Assembly: GCF_028736115.1 (NCBI RefSeq)
Contig: NZ_CP117877.1
Location: 2,356,001-2,420,000 of the forward strand
Source of the DNA: Mucilaginibacter sp. KACC 22063
GTDB taxonomy: Bacteria; Bacteroidota; Bacteroidia; Sphingobacteriales; Sphingobacteriaceae
Length of the DNA: 64,000 nt
Reading direction: 5' to 3'
The position numbers were made by a program, and so were the translations under genes. Positions 55,570 through 63,403 of this stretch are shown one piece after another. Position 1 is the stretch's first letter; each line of letters opens with the position of its first letter. Under the pieces are notes generated by a model, which did not search any database, was not told the origin of the DNA, and worked only from the letters and a program-made list of their open reading frames with translations.

Positions 55570-57345
55570 TTAGATGATAGGCTTGGCTTTTTCTTTAAGC
55601 CAGGCGCTTTCTTCTGCTGTAAGGTGCGGGGTAAGTTTTTCTACCACTTGCTGATGATAGTTGTTTAACCAGGCAATGTGGCGGCTTTCCAACAGCTCCT
55701 TTTTGATTAATGTAGTATCTATTAAAGCTAAGGTCAAAGTTTCAAAGGCATAGAATTCACCGAATTCGTTTTCGGTTTGTGCGATAGTTAGCACCAGGTT
55801 TTCTATACGTACACCATGCTTGCCGGGGCGGTAAATACCCGGTTCAATAGAGGTGATCATACCTGTTTCAAGCGAAATTTCTACACTTGTTGGGTTAAGC
55901 ACCTGCGGACCTTCGTGTACGTTAAGGTAAAATCCAATGCCGTGGCCGGTACCATGCCCGTAATTAATGGCATAATCCCACAATGGTTTGCGGCATATGG
56001 CATCAATCTGGTAACCTCTTGTGCCTTTTGGATAAATCGTGGCACTGCCTTCAATCATCGCTTTTAAAACCAGGGTATAATCCTGTTTGTGCTCTTCGGT
56101 ATTGTTACCAAGCGGCACCATCCTGGTTATGTCTGTAGTGCCATAATGATATTGGCCGCCAGAATCTACCAAGAACAAGCCATCTGCTACAATTTCGCTA
56201 TCAGACTCAGTCGTAGCTGCATAGTGAGGCAAAGCACCATGAGCATTGTAGCCGCCTATGGTGTTAAAACTTACGCCTGCAAAGCCATCCTGTTCAGCCC
56301 TAAAATCAGCCAGTTGCTTTGAAGCTGAAAGCTCGGTAATATGTGTTTTGCCTAAGTTTTCCTCAATCCATTTCATAAAACGTGTCATGGCAACGCCGTC
56401 TTTCACCATGGCTGTACGCATGTGCTCAACTTCTGTTGCGTTTTTTACCGCTTTAAAATGTGTAGTAGGATTGATGTTTTTTACAATGCTGGTAGTCTTC
56501 AGCAATTTGTACAAAGCGTAGCAATTACGTTTAGGATCTATAAATACAGTATGTTCAGCCGGTATTTCACTAATTGCATTTTCAATCTCATTGTATGCAA
56601 AAACCTGTACGCTTTCATTGGCAAGCTTACTCAAATCTGTATCATTCAACTTGCCGTTTTCAATGAATAACGATGCCTTTTCGTGATCAACAATTACAAA
56701 GCTAAGCACTACAGGGTTGTAGCTTACATCGCCTCCACGAATGTTCAGCAGCCATGCGATATCATCTAAAGACGAGATCAGAGTGCTATCTGCTTTGTAA
56801 GATTTTAAAGCTTCTCGTAATCTTGCTAATTTGCTGCTTACAGTTTCGCCGGTAAATTGGGCATCAATCAAAAATGCAGGATTTTCAGGTAGTGCTGGGC
56901 GGTTTTCCCAAACCGGCGCTAAAAGGTCATAATCTTTTAGCTTAATATCTTTATCACTCAATTCTTCGGTTATCAGATCTCCTAAATAGGCAGATAGCAG
57001 TTTTTGATTGCAGGCTACCACAGCACCATTATTTAACTTGCTATATAACCACGCAATATATTCAGGTGAGTGTTGTACTTTAAGTTTCACAAGATCATAA
57101 CCAGTGCCTTCTAATTGCTCTGTTGCTTGTACAAAATACCTGAAGTCTGTCCACAAACCGGCAAAATCGTGCGTAATTACAATTGTCCCGGCAGAACCTG
57201 TAAACCCTGAAGCAAAGTGCAGGCATTTGTAATGATCGGGGACGTATTCGCTGATATGCGGATCAGCAGAGGGGATAATATAGGCATCGATGCCGTTCTG
57301 GCGCATCAGTTCCCTTATGGCAGCCAGTTTTTCTTTGTAAGTCAT
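55570..57345 (-). CDS. Xaa-Pro aminopeptidase (M24B, aminopeptidase P)
   Basis: A 591-aa cytoplasmic metallopeptidase cleaving the residue before proline. It has the long three-domain form: two creatinase-like N-terminal domains (about 1-155 and 160-300) and the pita-bread catalytic domain (about 310-540). Metal ligands are in LVDSGGQYHYGTTDITR (two Asp), YGHGTGHGIGFYLNVHEGP (His), SIEPGIY (Glu) and GVRIENL (Glu). The C-terminal tail is the usual aminopeptidase P extension. No signal peptide, so it acts on imported peptides. X-Pro bonds are frequent in hydroxyproline-rich proteins, which fits the adjacent hydroxyproline operon. Confidence 0.95.
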   Translation of the reverse strand: MTYKEKLAAIRELMRQNGIDAYIIPSADPHISEYVPDHYKCLHFASGFTGSAGTIVITHDFAGLWTDFRYFVQATEQLEGTGYDLVKLKVQHSPEYIAWLYSKLNNGAVVACNQKLLSAYLGDLITEELSDKDIKLKDYDLLAPVWENRPALPENPAFLIDAQFTGETVSSKLARLREALKSYKADSTLISSLDDIAWLLNIRGGDVSYNPVVLSFVIVDHEKASLFIENGKLNDTDLSKLANESVQVFAYNEIENAISEIPAEHTVFIDPKRNCYALYKLLKTTSIVKNINPTTHFKAVKNATEVEHMRTAMVKDGVAMTRFMKWIEENLGKTHITELSASKQLADFRAEQDGFAGVSFNTIGGYNAHGALPHYAATTESDSEIVADGLFLVDSGGQYHYGTTDITRMVPLGNNTEEHKQDYTLVLKAMIEGSATIYPKGTRGYQIDAICRKPLWDYAINYGHGTGHGIGFYLNVHEGPQVLNPTSVEISLETGMITSIEPGIYRPGKHGVRIENLVLTIAQTENEFGEFYAFETLTLALIDTTLIKKELLESRHIAWLNNYHQQVVEKLTPHLTAEESAWLKEKAKPII

Positions 57346-57399
57346 AATATAAAAGCTTCTGTTGCAAATGTAAATTTATACCCGCATTTGCTATCGCTG

Positions 57400-57408
57400 A
57401 TTTTAACC
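57400..57408 (+). promoter_or_regulatory. ATTTTAACC motif in the divergent aminopeptidase/DUF5695 gap
   Basis: The same 9-mer occurs in both arms of the repeat upstream of araC and ahead of the second susC. Here it lies 55-63 bp upstream of the aminopeptidase ATG. It is AT-rich and may be chance. Confidence 0.25.
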
Positions 57409-57530
57409 TGTTGCATTTAAAAATTGCTCAGATATTACCATTGATTAAAATATTGCTACATCATGCCAACATAAGGCAATAATCAACATGCAGATATGTA
57501 TAATTTAGTCATTTTAACTTGAATAATTGT

Positions 57531-60299
57531 ATGAAACACAAACGGCAAACCATAAGTAAAAAGTTTAATCATCAGTTGGCTCTTTTAATGGGGGCTGCCT
57601 TTGTGCTTATCACAATTGTTCCAAACGGTGTTAGCGCGCAGTCCCCGTGGGAAAAACTGGAGAAGCGCCCATCAACCTTAGGTTTGGAAAACGGCACCCA
57701 AACTTTGCATGGCGGCAAATTTACACTCAAGCTTGCTAAAGCTTCGCAAACTGTTGCTGCACTATCGCCTGACAGTGAACCTAATTTTGATTTTACTCCC
57801 GGCGAACGTTTAAAGGTGAGGAGCAGTGACAGCCTTTACCATCTCGGAGATATTAATCTGAGAATCAAAAGAGCCGGTGATACCACATGGACCCGTTATT
57901 CTACAGCCGCTAAAAGAAAAGCGATTGTTGCTTTACCGGCTACAGGTAACGTGCTTGCCGTTGCTGATCTTACAAATACACTTCCTGCGAGTATCCCGGT
58001 TGATGTTAAGCGCTATTGGTTAATAGACAAAGGTATATTAACGATGCAGTTCAGGATAACAAATACCAGTAAAGAAGATGTGGAGATTGGCGACCTGGGC
58101 ATGCCTGTGATTTTTAATAACATTATGGAAGGTAAAACGCTGGAAGCTGCTCATGCCACTAACGTGTTCTATGATCCATATATTGGTGAAGATGCCGGTT
58201 ATTTGCAGGTAACACGCTTAAGCGGTCATGGACCCGCATTAATTGTTATACCGTCGGGACATACACCATTTGAAGCTTACAATCCATTATTGGATGATCG
58301 TACACCACGCGGTATTACTTTTGAAGGTTTTTACGAATGGATGGTGCACAGCAAGGCATCTGCCGGTAAGGAGTGGAAAGCCGCCGAACCGTGGAATTTG
58401 CCAACATCGCATATCATAAAACCAAATGAGACTTACACAGTAGGTTTAAGCTTTATACTATCTAATAGTATCAAGAACATCGAGAATACACTTGCCGCTT
58501 ATAAAAGGCCGGTTGCTGTAGGTGTACCAGGCTATGTGCTTCCGCAGGATGTTGATGCCCGCTTATTTTTAAGATATGGGCATGAGGTTAAATCTATTAA
58601 CGCAGAACCTGCTAAATCATTACAGGTTCAGAAATTAGCAGATGTTAAGCCGGGCGTTCAAACTTATAGTGTAAAAGGTATTACATGGGGCAGGGCAAGG
58701 CTCACCATCACTTATGATGATGGCATTGTTCAAACTATCAATTATAAAGTAGTAAAACCGGAAGCTACTTTAGTAAAAGATTTTGGCAGGTTTTTAACTA
58801 ACGAGCAATGGTACGAAAACGACAAAGATCCTTTTGGACGTAACCATTCTGTAATTACGTATGATTATGAAAAACATGCGCAGGTAACACAGGATGGCCG
58901 TGTATGGATTTCCGGATTAAGTGACGAGGGCGGAGCAGGCAGTTGGCTGGGTGCCATGATGAAGGAGTTTGTAGAGCCGGATAAAACCGAAGTTAATAAG
59001 CTGCAATTGTTTGTGAATCATACGATTTGGGGCGGATTGCAACATAATAGCGGCCCTGATAAATATGGCGTTAAAAAAAGTATGTTTTATTATCAGCCTG
59101 ATTCACTGCCACCGGGTACTTATGATAAAAGCATAAACTATAACACATGGGCTGCATGGAACCATAAGGCTGCTAATGATATTGGTCGTTCTTATAATTA
59201 TCCGCATGTGGCTGCTGCTCATTGGGTATTATATCGTTTAGCGCGCAACCATGTTGGTTTGGTTACAGAGAAAGACTGGCAGTTTTATTTAACCAATGCT
59301 TATGGTACGGCTATGGGCATGGTTAAGCTGGCACCGTATTATGTACAGTTCGGTCAGATGGAGGGTACTGTATTTTATATGATACTAAATGACCTGAAGG
59401 CAGAAGGCTGGACTAAACAAGCACAGCTGTTAGAAGCTGAAATGAAAAAGAGAGCCTTACACTGGAGTACCCTGCAATATCCTTTCGGCAGTGAAATGCC
59501 GTGGGATTCAACCGGACAGGAAGAGGTTTACGTATGGTCTAAATACTTTGGGTACAACGATAAAGCAGATGTAACCATCAATGCCATATTAGGATACATG
59601 CCTACTATACCGCATTGGGGCTACAATGGTTCTGCACGCCGCTACTGGGACTTTTTATATGGGGGAAAACTATCAAGGATTGAACGCCAGCTGCACCATT
59701 ATGGCTCTGGTATAAATGCTATACCGATGCTTATGGATTATCGTACGCATCCTAAAGATCTATATATGTTAAGAGTAGGTTATGGTGGTACAATGGGTGC
59801 TATCTCTAACATTAACCAGGATGGTTTCGGTTCGGCTGCTTTCCACTCGTTCCCATCAACCCTTAAACCTGATGGCTTGTCTGGCGATTATGGCCCTAAC
59901 TTTTTTGGCTATGCCATGAACACAGCCACTTATATTTTAAATGATGCTAACCTGGGCTGGCTTGCATTCGGTGGAAACCTTACCAAATCTGGCGACGAAG
60001 TGAACACAAAAGTAACCACTGCTGCCAAATCAAGTCTGTTTATTGCACCAGCTGGTTTATGGATCACGCTAAATGCAGGTGAAATAAAGGATGCAAAATA
60101 TAATATCCGCACAGGTGCTGTTACTCTTATACTTGAAAATGCAGATGCATATACCCCAGTTGCCTATGTAAAAATTGAGCAAAATTTACCTTCTGCTAAA
60201 AAATATATACTAAAAGGATATAGTTTAAATCAGCGGAAACTATATGCTGTAAAACTTAGCAAATCATCAACAACTACAGTTGTAGCTACCTCTAATTAA
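57531..60299 (+). CDS. Large secreted protein, DUF5695-like
   Basis: A 922-aa exported protein; ATG 57531 (MKHKRQ) is used rather than the upstream TTG. The signal peptide ends near GVSAQS. An N-terminal beta-rich part (about 30-390) is followed by an alpha-helical part (about 420-780) with conserved aromatic patches (RNHSVITYDYEKH, WISGLSDEGGAGSWLGAMMKEF, IPHWGYNGSARRYWDF, EMPWDSTGQEEVY) that look like a carbohydrate-active (alpha/alpha)-toroid. I associate it with DUF5695 from memory. Catalytic residues are unknown; the Glu/Asp of SDEGGAGSW and DSTGQEEVY are candidates. It probably acts on a polysaccharide or glycopeptide in the periplasm or at the surface. Confidence 0.75.
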   Translation: MKHKRQTISKKFNHQLALLMGAAFVLITIVPNGVSAQSPWEKLEKRPSTLGLENGTQTLHGGKFTLKLAKASQTVAALSPDSEPNFDFTPGERLKVRSSDSLYHLGDINLRIKRAGDTTWTRYSTAAKRKAIVALPATGNVLAVADLTNTLPASIPVDVKRYWLIDKGILTMQFRITNTSKEDVEIGDLGMPVIFNNIMEGKTLEAAHATNVFYDPYIGEDAGYLQVTRLSGHGPALIVIPSGHTPFEAYNPLLDDRTPRGITFEGFYEWMVHSKASAGKEWKAAEPWNLPTSHIIKPNETYTVGLSFILSNSIKNIENTLAAYKRPVAVGVPGYVLPQDVDARLFLRYGHEVKSINAEPAKSLQVQKLADVKPGVQTYSVKGITWGRARLTITYDDGIVQTINYKVVKPEATLVKDFGRFLTNEQWYENDKDPFGRNHSVITYDYEKHAQVTQDGRVWISGLSDEGGAGSWLGAMMKEFVEPDKTEVNKLQLFVNHTIWGGLQHNSGPDKYGVKKSMFYYQPDSLPPGTYDKSINYNTWAAWNHKAANDIGRSYNYPHVAAAHWVLYRLARNHVGLVTEKDWQFYLTNAYGTAMGMVKLAPYYVQFGQMEGTVFYMILNDLKAEGWTKQAQLLEAEMKKRALHWSTLQYPFGSEMPWDSTGQEEVYVWSKYFGYNDKADVTINAILGYMPTIPHWGYNGSARRYWDFLYGGKLSRIERQLHHYGSGINAIPMLMDYRTHPKDLYMLRVGYGGTMGAISNINQDGFGSAAFHSFPSTLKPDGLSGDYGPNFFGYAMNTATYILNDANLGWLAFGGNLTKSGDEVNTKVTTAAKSSLFIAPAGLWITLNAGEIKDAKYNIRTGAVTLILENADAYTPVAYVKIEQNLPSAKKYILKGYSLNQRKLYAVKLSKSSTTTVVATSN

Positions 60300-60311
60300 T
60301 TGCCTAAAATT

Positions 60312-60337
60312 GTGCCTGTTTTGTTAAAAACAGGCAC
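60312..60337 (+). terminator. Terminator-like hairpin after the DUF5695 gene
   Basis: A perfect 11-bp stem GTGCCTGTTTT/AAAACAGGCAC (60312-60322 with 60327-60337) with a 4-nt loop; the T-run is short. Confidence 0.75.
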
Positions 60338-60341
60338 TGTA

Positions 60342-60373
60342 TTTGTTATTAAGGTTCGCATAAGCTACTTTTG
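60342..60373 (+). promoter_or_regulatory. Consensus Bacteroidota promoter before the small secreted gene
   Basis: TTTG at 60342-60345 and TACTTTTG at 60366-60373 (exact TAnnTTTG) are separated by 20 bp. The inferred start lies only a few bases before ATG 60381, giving a very short or absent leader. Confidence 0.6.
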
Positions 60374-60380
60374 CACTTAG

Positions 60381-60710
60381 ATGAACGCTCCGAAATTTAG
60401 ACTGCTGAGATCTTTTTTATTTATTGCTGTCTTGCTGGTCAAGACGTTCATCTCTGTTTCTCCAGTTTTTGCAAACGTCCATAACCCGGACGACATCCAG
60501 ATGGAAAAGGAAAGCAAAAACGATAAAGACGAATCTGAAAAGGAACTGTCTAAGCTTAAAAACTTTCTTGATAAAGAGTTTCTACATGAAATGCAACATG
60601 CAACGGTAACCGGTTTCAGTTATGTTGATCATCAATCTTTGTTTACACATCCCATTTACTGCCCTGATCATCTTGTGGCAGTACCTACACCGCCTCCGGA
60701 TCAACGCTAA
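60381..60710 (+). CDS. Small secreted protein of unknown function
   Basis: A 109-aa protein I do not recognise. Residues 1-31 form a signal peptide (hydrophobic FLFIAVLLVKTFISVSPVFA, cleavage after Ala). The mature part has a highly charged segment (MEKESKNDKDESEKELSKLKNFLDKEF, about 41-67), probably a short helix. The C-terminal stretch has one Cys (YCPDH) and ends in prolines (PTPPPDQR). It stands alone behind its own promoter. It precedes the export cassette by 295 bp; a link is possible but unsupported. Confidence 0.65.
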   Translation: MNAPKFRLLRSFLFIAVLLVKTFISVSPVFANVHNPDDIQMEKESKNDKDESEKELSKLKNFLDKEFLHEMQHATVTGFSYVDHQSLFTHPIYCPDHLVAVPTPPPDQR

Positions 60711-60825
60711 TTTTTTAGCATTAAGTCTGGTGGTTTTTCATTTCAATTTTTTATAATGATATTAGGATATAGCATTAATGCTGTGCCTAAGTAGTGATCC
60801 ACCGCACTTAAAAGCTTCAATTCTT

Positions 60826-60844
60826 AATGCAATTTAATTGCATT
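60826..60844. promoter_or_regulatory. Perfect palindrome upstream of the export cassette
   Basis: AATGCAATT-T-AATTGCATT is a 9-bp perfect inverted repeat with a 1-nt centre, 160 bp ahead of the ABC gene. It could be an operator; there is no T-run. The remaining AT-rich gap (60711-61005) shows no gene. Confidence 0.4.
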
Positions 60845-61005
60845 TACATAAACAATTTATGGTGTACTGCGTTACATTGCTGAATTGTTGAGTTTGCTTT
60901 AAATAGTTGATTTTTAATGTTATATATAGTTATATAATTTATCTATAAATAAAAATCAGTCTTAATAATTAATAGTCGTTTAGGCGATTTACTTCACTAA
61001 CTAAA

Positions 61006-62010
61006 ATGAGAAATCATCACCAAACAACCTTGCTCACGCCATGGCAAAAGCTGTTGCGTATGCTTCACTATGAGCGTTCAACAATTAATTACATTTTTAT
61101 ATACGCTATTTTAATAGGTCTCATTGGCCTTACCCTGCCTTTGGGTACTACCGCAGTTTTCAACTTGCTTTCGAATGGGGCGTTATATAGCTCAACATAC
61201 ATATTAATAGCTGCCATACTTATTGGTATACTGGTTGGCGGATTTTTCCTGGTAGCACAGCTATCCTTGGTTGAAGTGGTAGAGCAGAGGATATTTGCCA
61301 AAGTAGCTATGGAATTTGCATACCGCCTGCCGCTAATTAAAAAACAGGCTTTGGAGGGCGAAAATCCACCGGAACTGGTTAACCGGTTTTTTGATGTACT
61401 TACCATTCAAAAGGGGCTCACCAAATTGTTGGTGGATATTATAGCTGCAGCGGTACAGATCTTTTTCAGTGCCATACTGCTTTCTTTTTATCATCCGTTT
61501 TTTATTGCTTTTGGTATACTGGTTACACTGGCTATCATAGTTATTATAGCGCTATACTTTAAACGTGGTGTTGATACCAGCATTGAGGAATCTGAATACA
61601 AATATGAAGTAGTAGCCTACCTCGAAAACGTAGCATCAGACCTGGAGAGCTACCGTGGGGACGATGAAAAGCGTAAGCAAGTACTTGCAAAAACCGACGA
61701 GATTACCGCGAACTACTTACAAGCACGTAATGATCATTTCACTGTTTTAAAGCGGTTTTTTGCCAGCGCCATTGTCATTCGTACTCTACTGATGGGCGGT
61801 TTATTATTACTGGGATCTTATTTCGTAGTTGAGCGCCAAATGTCTTTCGGCCAGTTTGTGGCAGCCGAGGTAATTGTGGTGCAGATCACCTATGCAATTG
61901 AAAAATTAATGACCAACATGAACACTGTATTTGATATGGTAACCGGTAGCGAAAAATTATCTGTGGTTACCGATCTGGATATTGAAGAAGGGAAGGTACA
62001 ACATGGCTAA
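61006..62010 (+). CDS. ABC exporter membrane domain without ATPase domain
   Basis: A 334-aa inner-membrane protein with six predicted helices in type I ABC exporter order (about 26-48, 62-84, 138-158, 162-185, 250-275, 280-300). The frame ends at EEGKVQHG, just where a nucleotide-binding domain would begin. No Walker A, signature or Walker B motif occurs here or in the following gene. It overlaps the HlyD gene by 8 bp (ATG at 62003). It may be the membrane half of a type I secretion system with an ATPase encoded elsewhere, or an ATP-independent partner of HlyD. The 8-bp overlap argues against a recent frameshift. Confidence 0.85.
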   Translation: MRNHHQTTLLTPWQKLLRMLHYERSTINYIFIYAILIGLIGLTLPLGTTAVFNLLSNGALYSSTYILIAAILIGILVGGFFLVAQLSLVEVVEQRIFAKVAMEFAYRLPLIKKQALEGENPPELVNRFFDVLTIQKGLTKLLVDIIAAAVQIFFSAILLSFYHPFFIAFGILVTLAIIVIIALYFKRGVDTSIEESEYKYEVVAYLENVASDLESYRGDDEKRKQVLAKTDEITANYLQARNDHFTVLKRFFASAIVIRTLLMGGLLLLGSYFVVERQMSFGQFVAAEVIVVQITYAIEKLMTNMNTVFDMVTGSEKLSVVTDLDIEEGKVQHG

Positions 62011-63379
62011 GAAATCACCTGCTTTAGAGCAAATCGATAACTGGGAACAAATGTTTACCCAGTCGTCTGCTACAGTTTTACCTGCTAAAGGACCTCGTAC
62101 ATTAGGCAGGTTGCTGATCGTGTTATTGGTCATCATCGTGATCATATTGTTTTTACCGTGGCGGCAAACCATCCCCGGGCGGGGAACAGTTACTGCGTTG
62201 CGCCCGCAAGACAGGCCGCAGACCGTACAAAATCAAATTGGCGGCCGCATAGAGCGCTGGGCAGTACGCGAAGGACAGGAAGTTAAAAAAGGGGATACCA
62301 TCCTGGTTATTTCCGAAACCAGTCAGTCATATTTTGACCCGCAATTACCCGAGCGTTTAAAGGAACAGCTAAATGCAAAGCAAGGAAGCGAAAAAGCTGC
62401 CCTTGCAAAAATAGAAGCAACCAATGCACAGATTGCAGCTTTAAATAAAGGGCTAAAATTTCAGCTTACGTCTGCCGAGAATAAGGTAAAGCAGGCTGAA
62501 AACTATGTTGATATTGATAAGGCCGATCTGACGGCTGTTCAAAAGTTTTATGACGTAAGTAAGGCGCGGTTAGACCGTTACGAGGCTGGTTACAAGAATG
62601 GGTTGTTCTCTTTAACAGATATCGAATCGCGCAGACTGAAGTTGCAGGAAGATTATGCCAAGGTGATTAGCCAGCAAAATAAGCTGAACAACTCGCGTCA
62701 GAATCTTTTAAACGCTCGTATTGAGTTAGACAACATTAGGGCTAAATACCAGGAATCACTTGCCAAAACACAATCAGACCTAAGCTCGGCAGTATCCAGC
62801 AGGGCCAGTGTACAAGGTGAGATAGCAAAACTGCGCAATGATATATCAAATGTGGATATACGCAGAGGCTTATACATTGTACGTGCGCCACAGAGCGGTT
62901 ATGTTGTTAAGACCCTGAAAGCCGGTATAGGTGAGAATATTAAGGAGGGCGAATCTATTGCTACCCTTCAACCTAAAATGCCTATGGTAGCTGCCGAACT
63001 TTATGTAAGAGCAATGGATGTTCCGTTGATCTTAGATACCAGTGATGTAAGGCTACAATTTGAGGGCTGGCCGTCTATACAGTTTGCTGGTTGGCCGTCA
63101 GTAGCGGTAGGTACCTTTGCCGGTAAAATATTTTCCATTGACCGCGTAAGCAGCAGTGGTGGCAAGTACAGGATATTGGTAAAACAAGCATTACCTGTTC
63201 CGTCAAAAGATGAACCATGGCCAGCACAGTTACGCCAGGGGTCTGGAGTGTATGGCCGCATCATTTTACGCTCGGTACCGGTATGGTACGAGATATGGCG
63301 ACAGCTGAACGGTTTCCCGCCAAGTCTTGAAAAAGAGCCGGCAAAAGAAAATACCGATGGTAAAGATAAAAAAGGTTGA
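62003..63379 (+). CDS. HlyD-family periplasmic adaptor (membrane fusion protein)
   Basis: A 458-aa protein; ATG 62003 is used, overlapping the ABC gene, in place of a TTG 21 bp upstream. A single membrane helix (about 34-54, LLIVLLVIIVIILFLPW) leads to a biotinyl-lipoyl-like segment (QNQIGGRIERWAVREGQEVKKGD), a long coiled-coil hairpin (about 115-295), the second lipoyl half (IVRAPQSGYVVKTLKAGIGENIKEGE) and a beta-barrel domain. It bridges the inner-membrane ABC protein and the TolC-like channel encoded 24 bp downstream. WPS-Q-AGWPS (about 355-370) is a duplicated short motif in the beta domain. Confidence 0.92.
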   Translation: MAKKSPALEQIDNWEQMFTQSSATVLPAKGPRTLGRLLIVLLVIIVIILFLPWRQTIPGRGTVTALRPQDRPQTVQNQIGGRIERWAVREGQEVKKGDTILVISETSQSYFDPQLPERLKEQLNAKQGSEKAALAKIEATNAQIAALNKGLKFQLTSAENKVKQAENYVDIDKADLTAVQKFYDVSKARLDRYEAGYKNGLFSLTDIESRRLKLQEDYAKVISQQNKLNNSRQNLLNARIELDNIRAKYQESLAKTQSDLSSAVSSRASVQGEIAKLRNDISNVDIRRGLYIVRAPQSGYVVKTLKAGIGENIKEGESIATLQPKMPMVAAELYVRAMDVPLILDTSDVRLQFEGWPSIQFAGWPSVAVGTFAGKIFSIDRVSSSGGKYRILVKQALPVPSKDEPWPAQLRQGSGVYGRIILRSVPVWYEIWRQLNGFPPSLEKEPAKENTDGKDKKG

Positions 63380-63403
63380 TCTGATCATTTAAATAAGCAA
63401 TTC

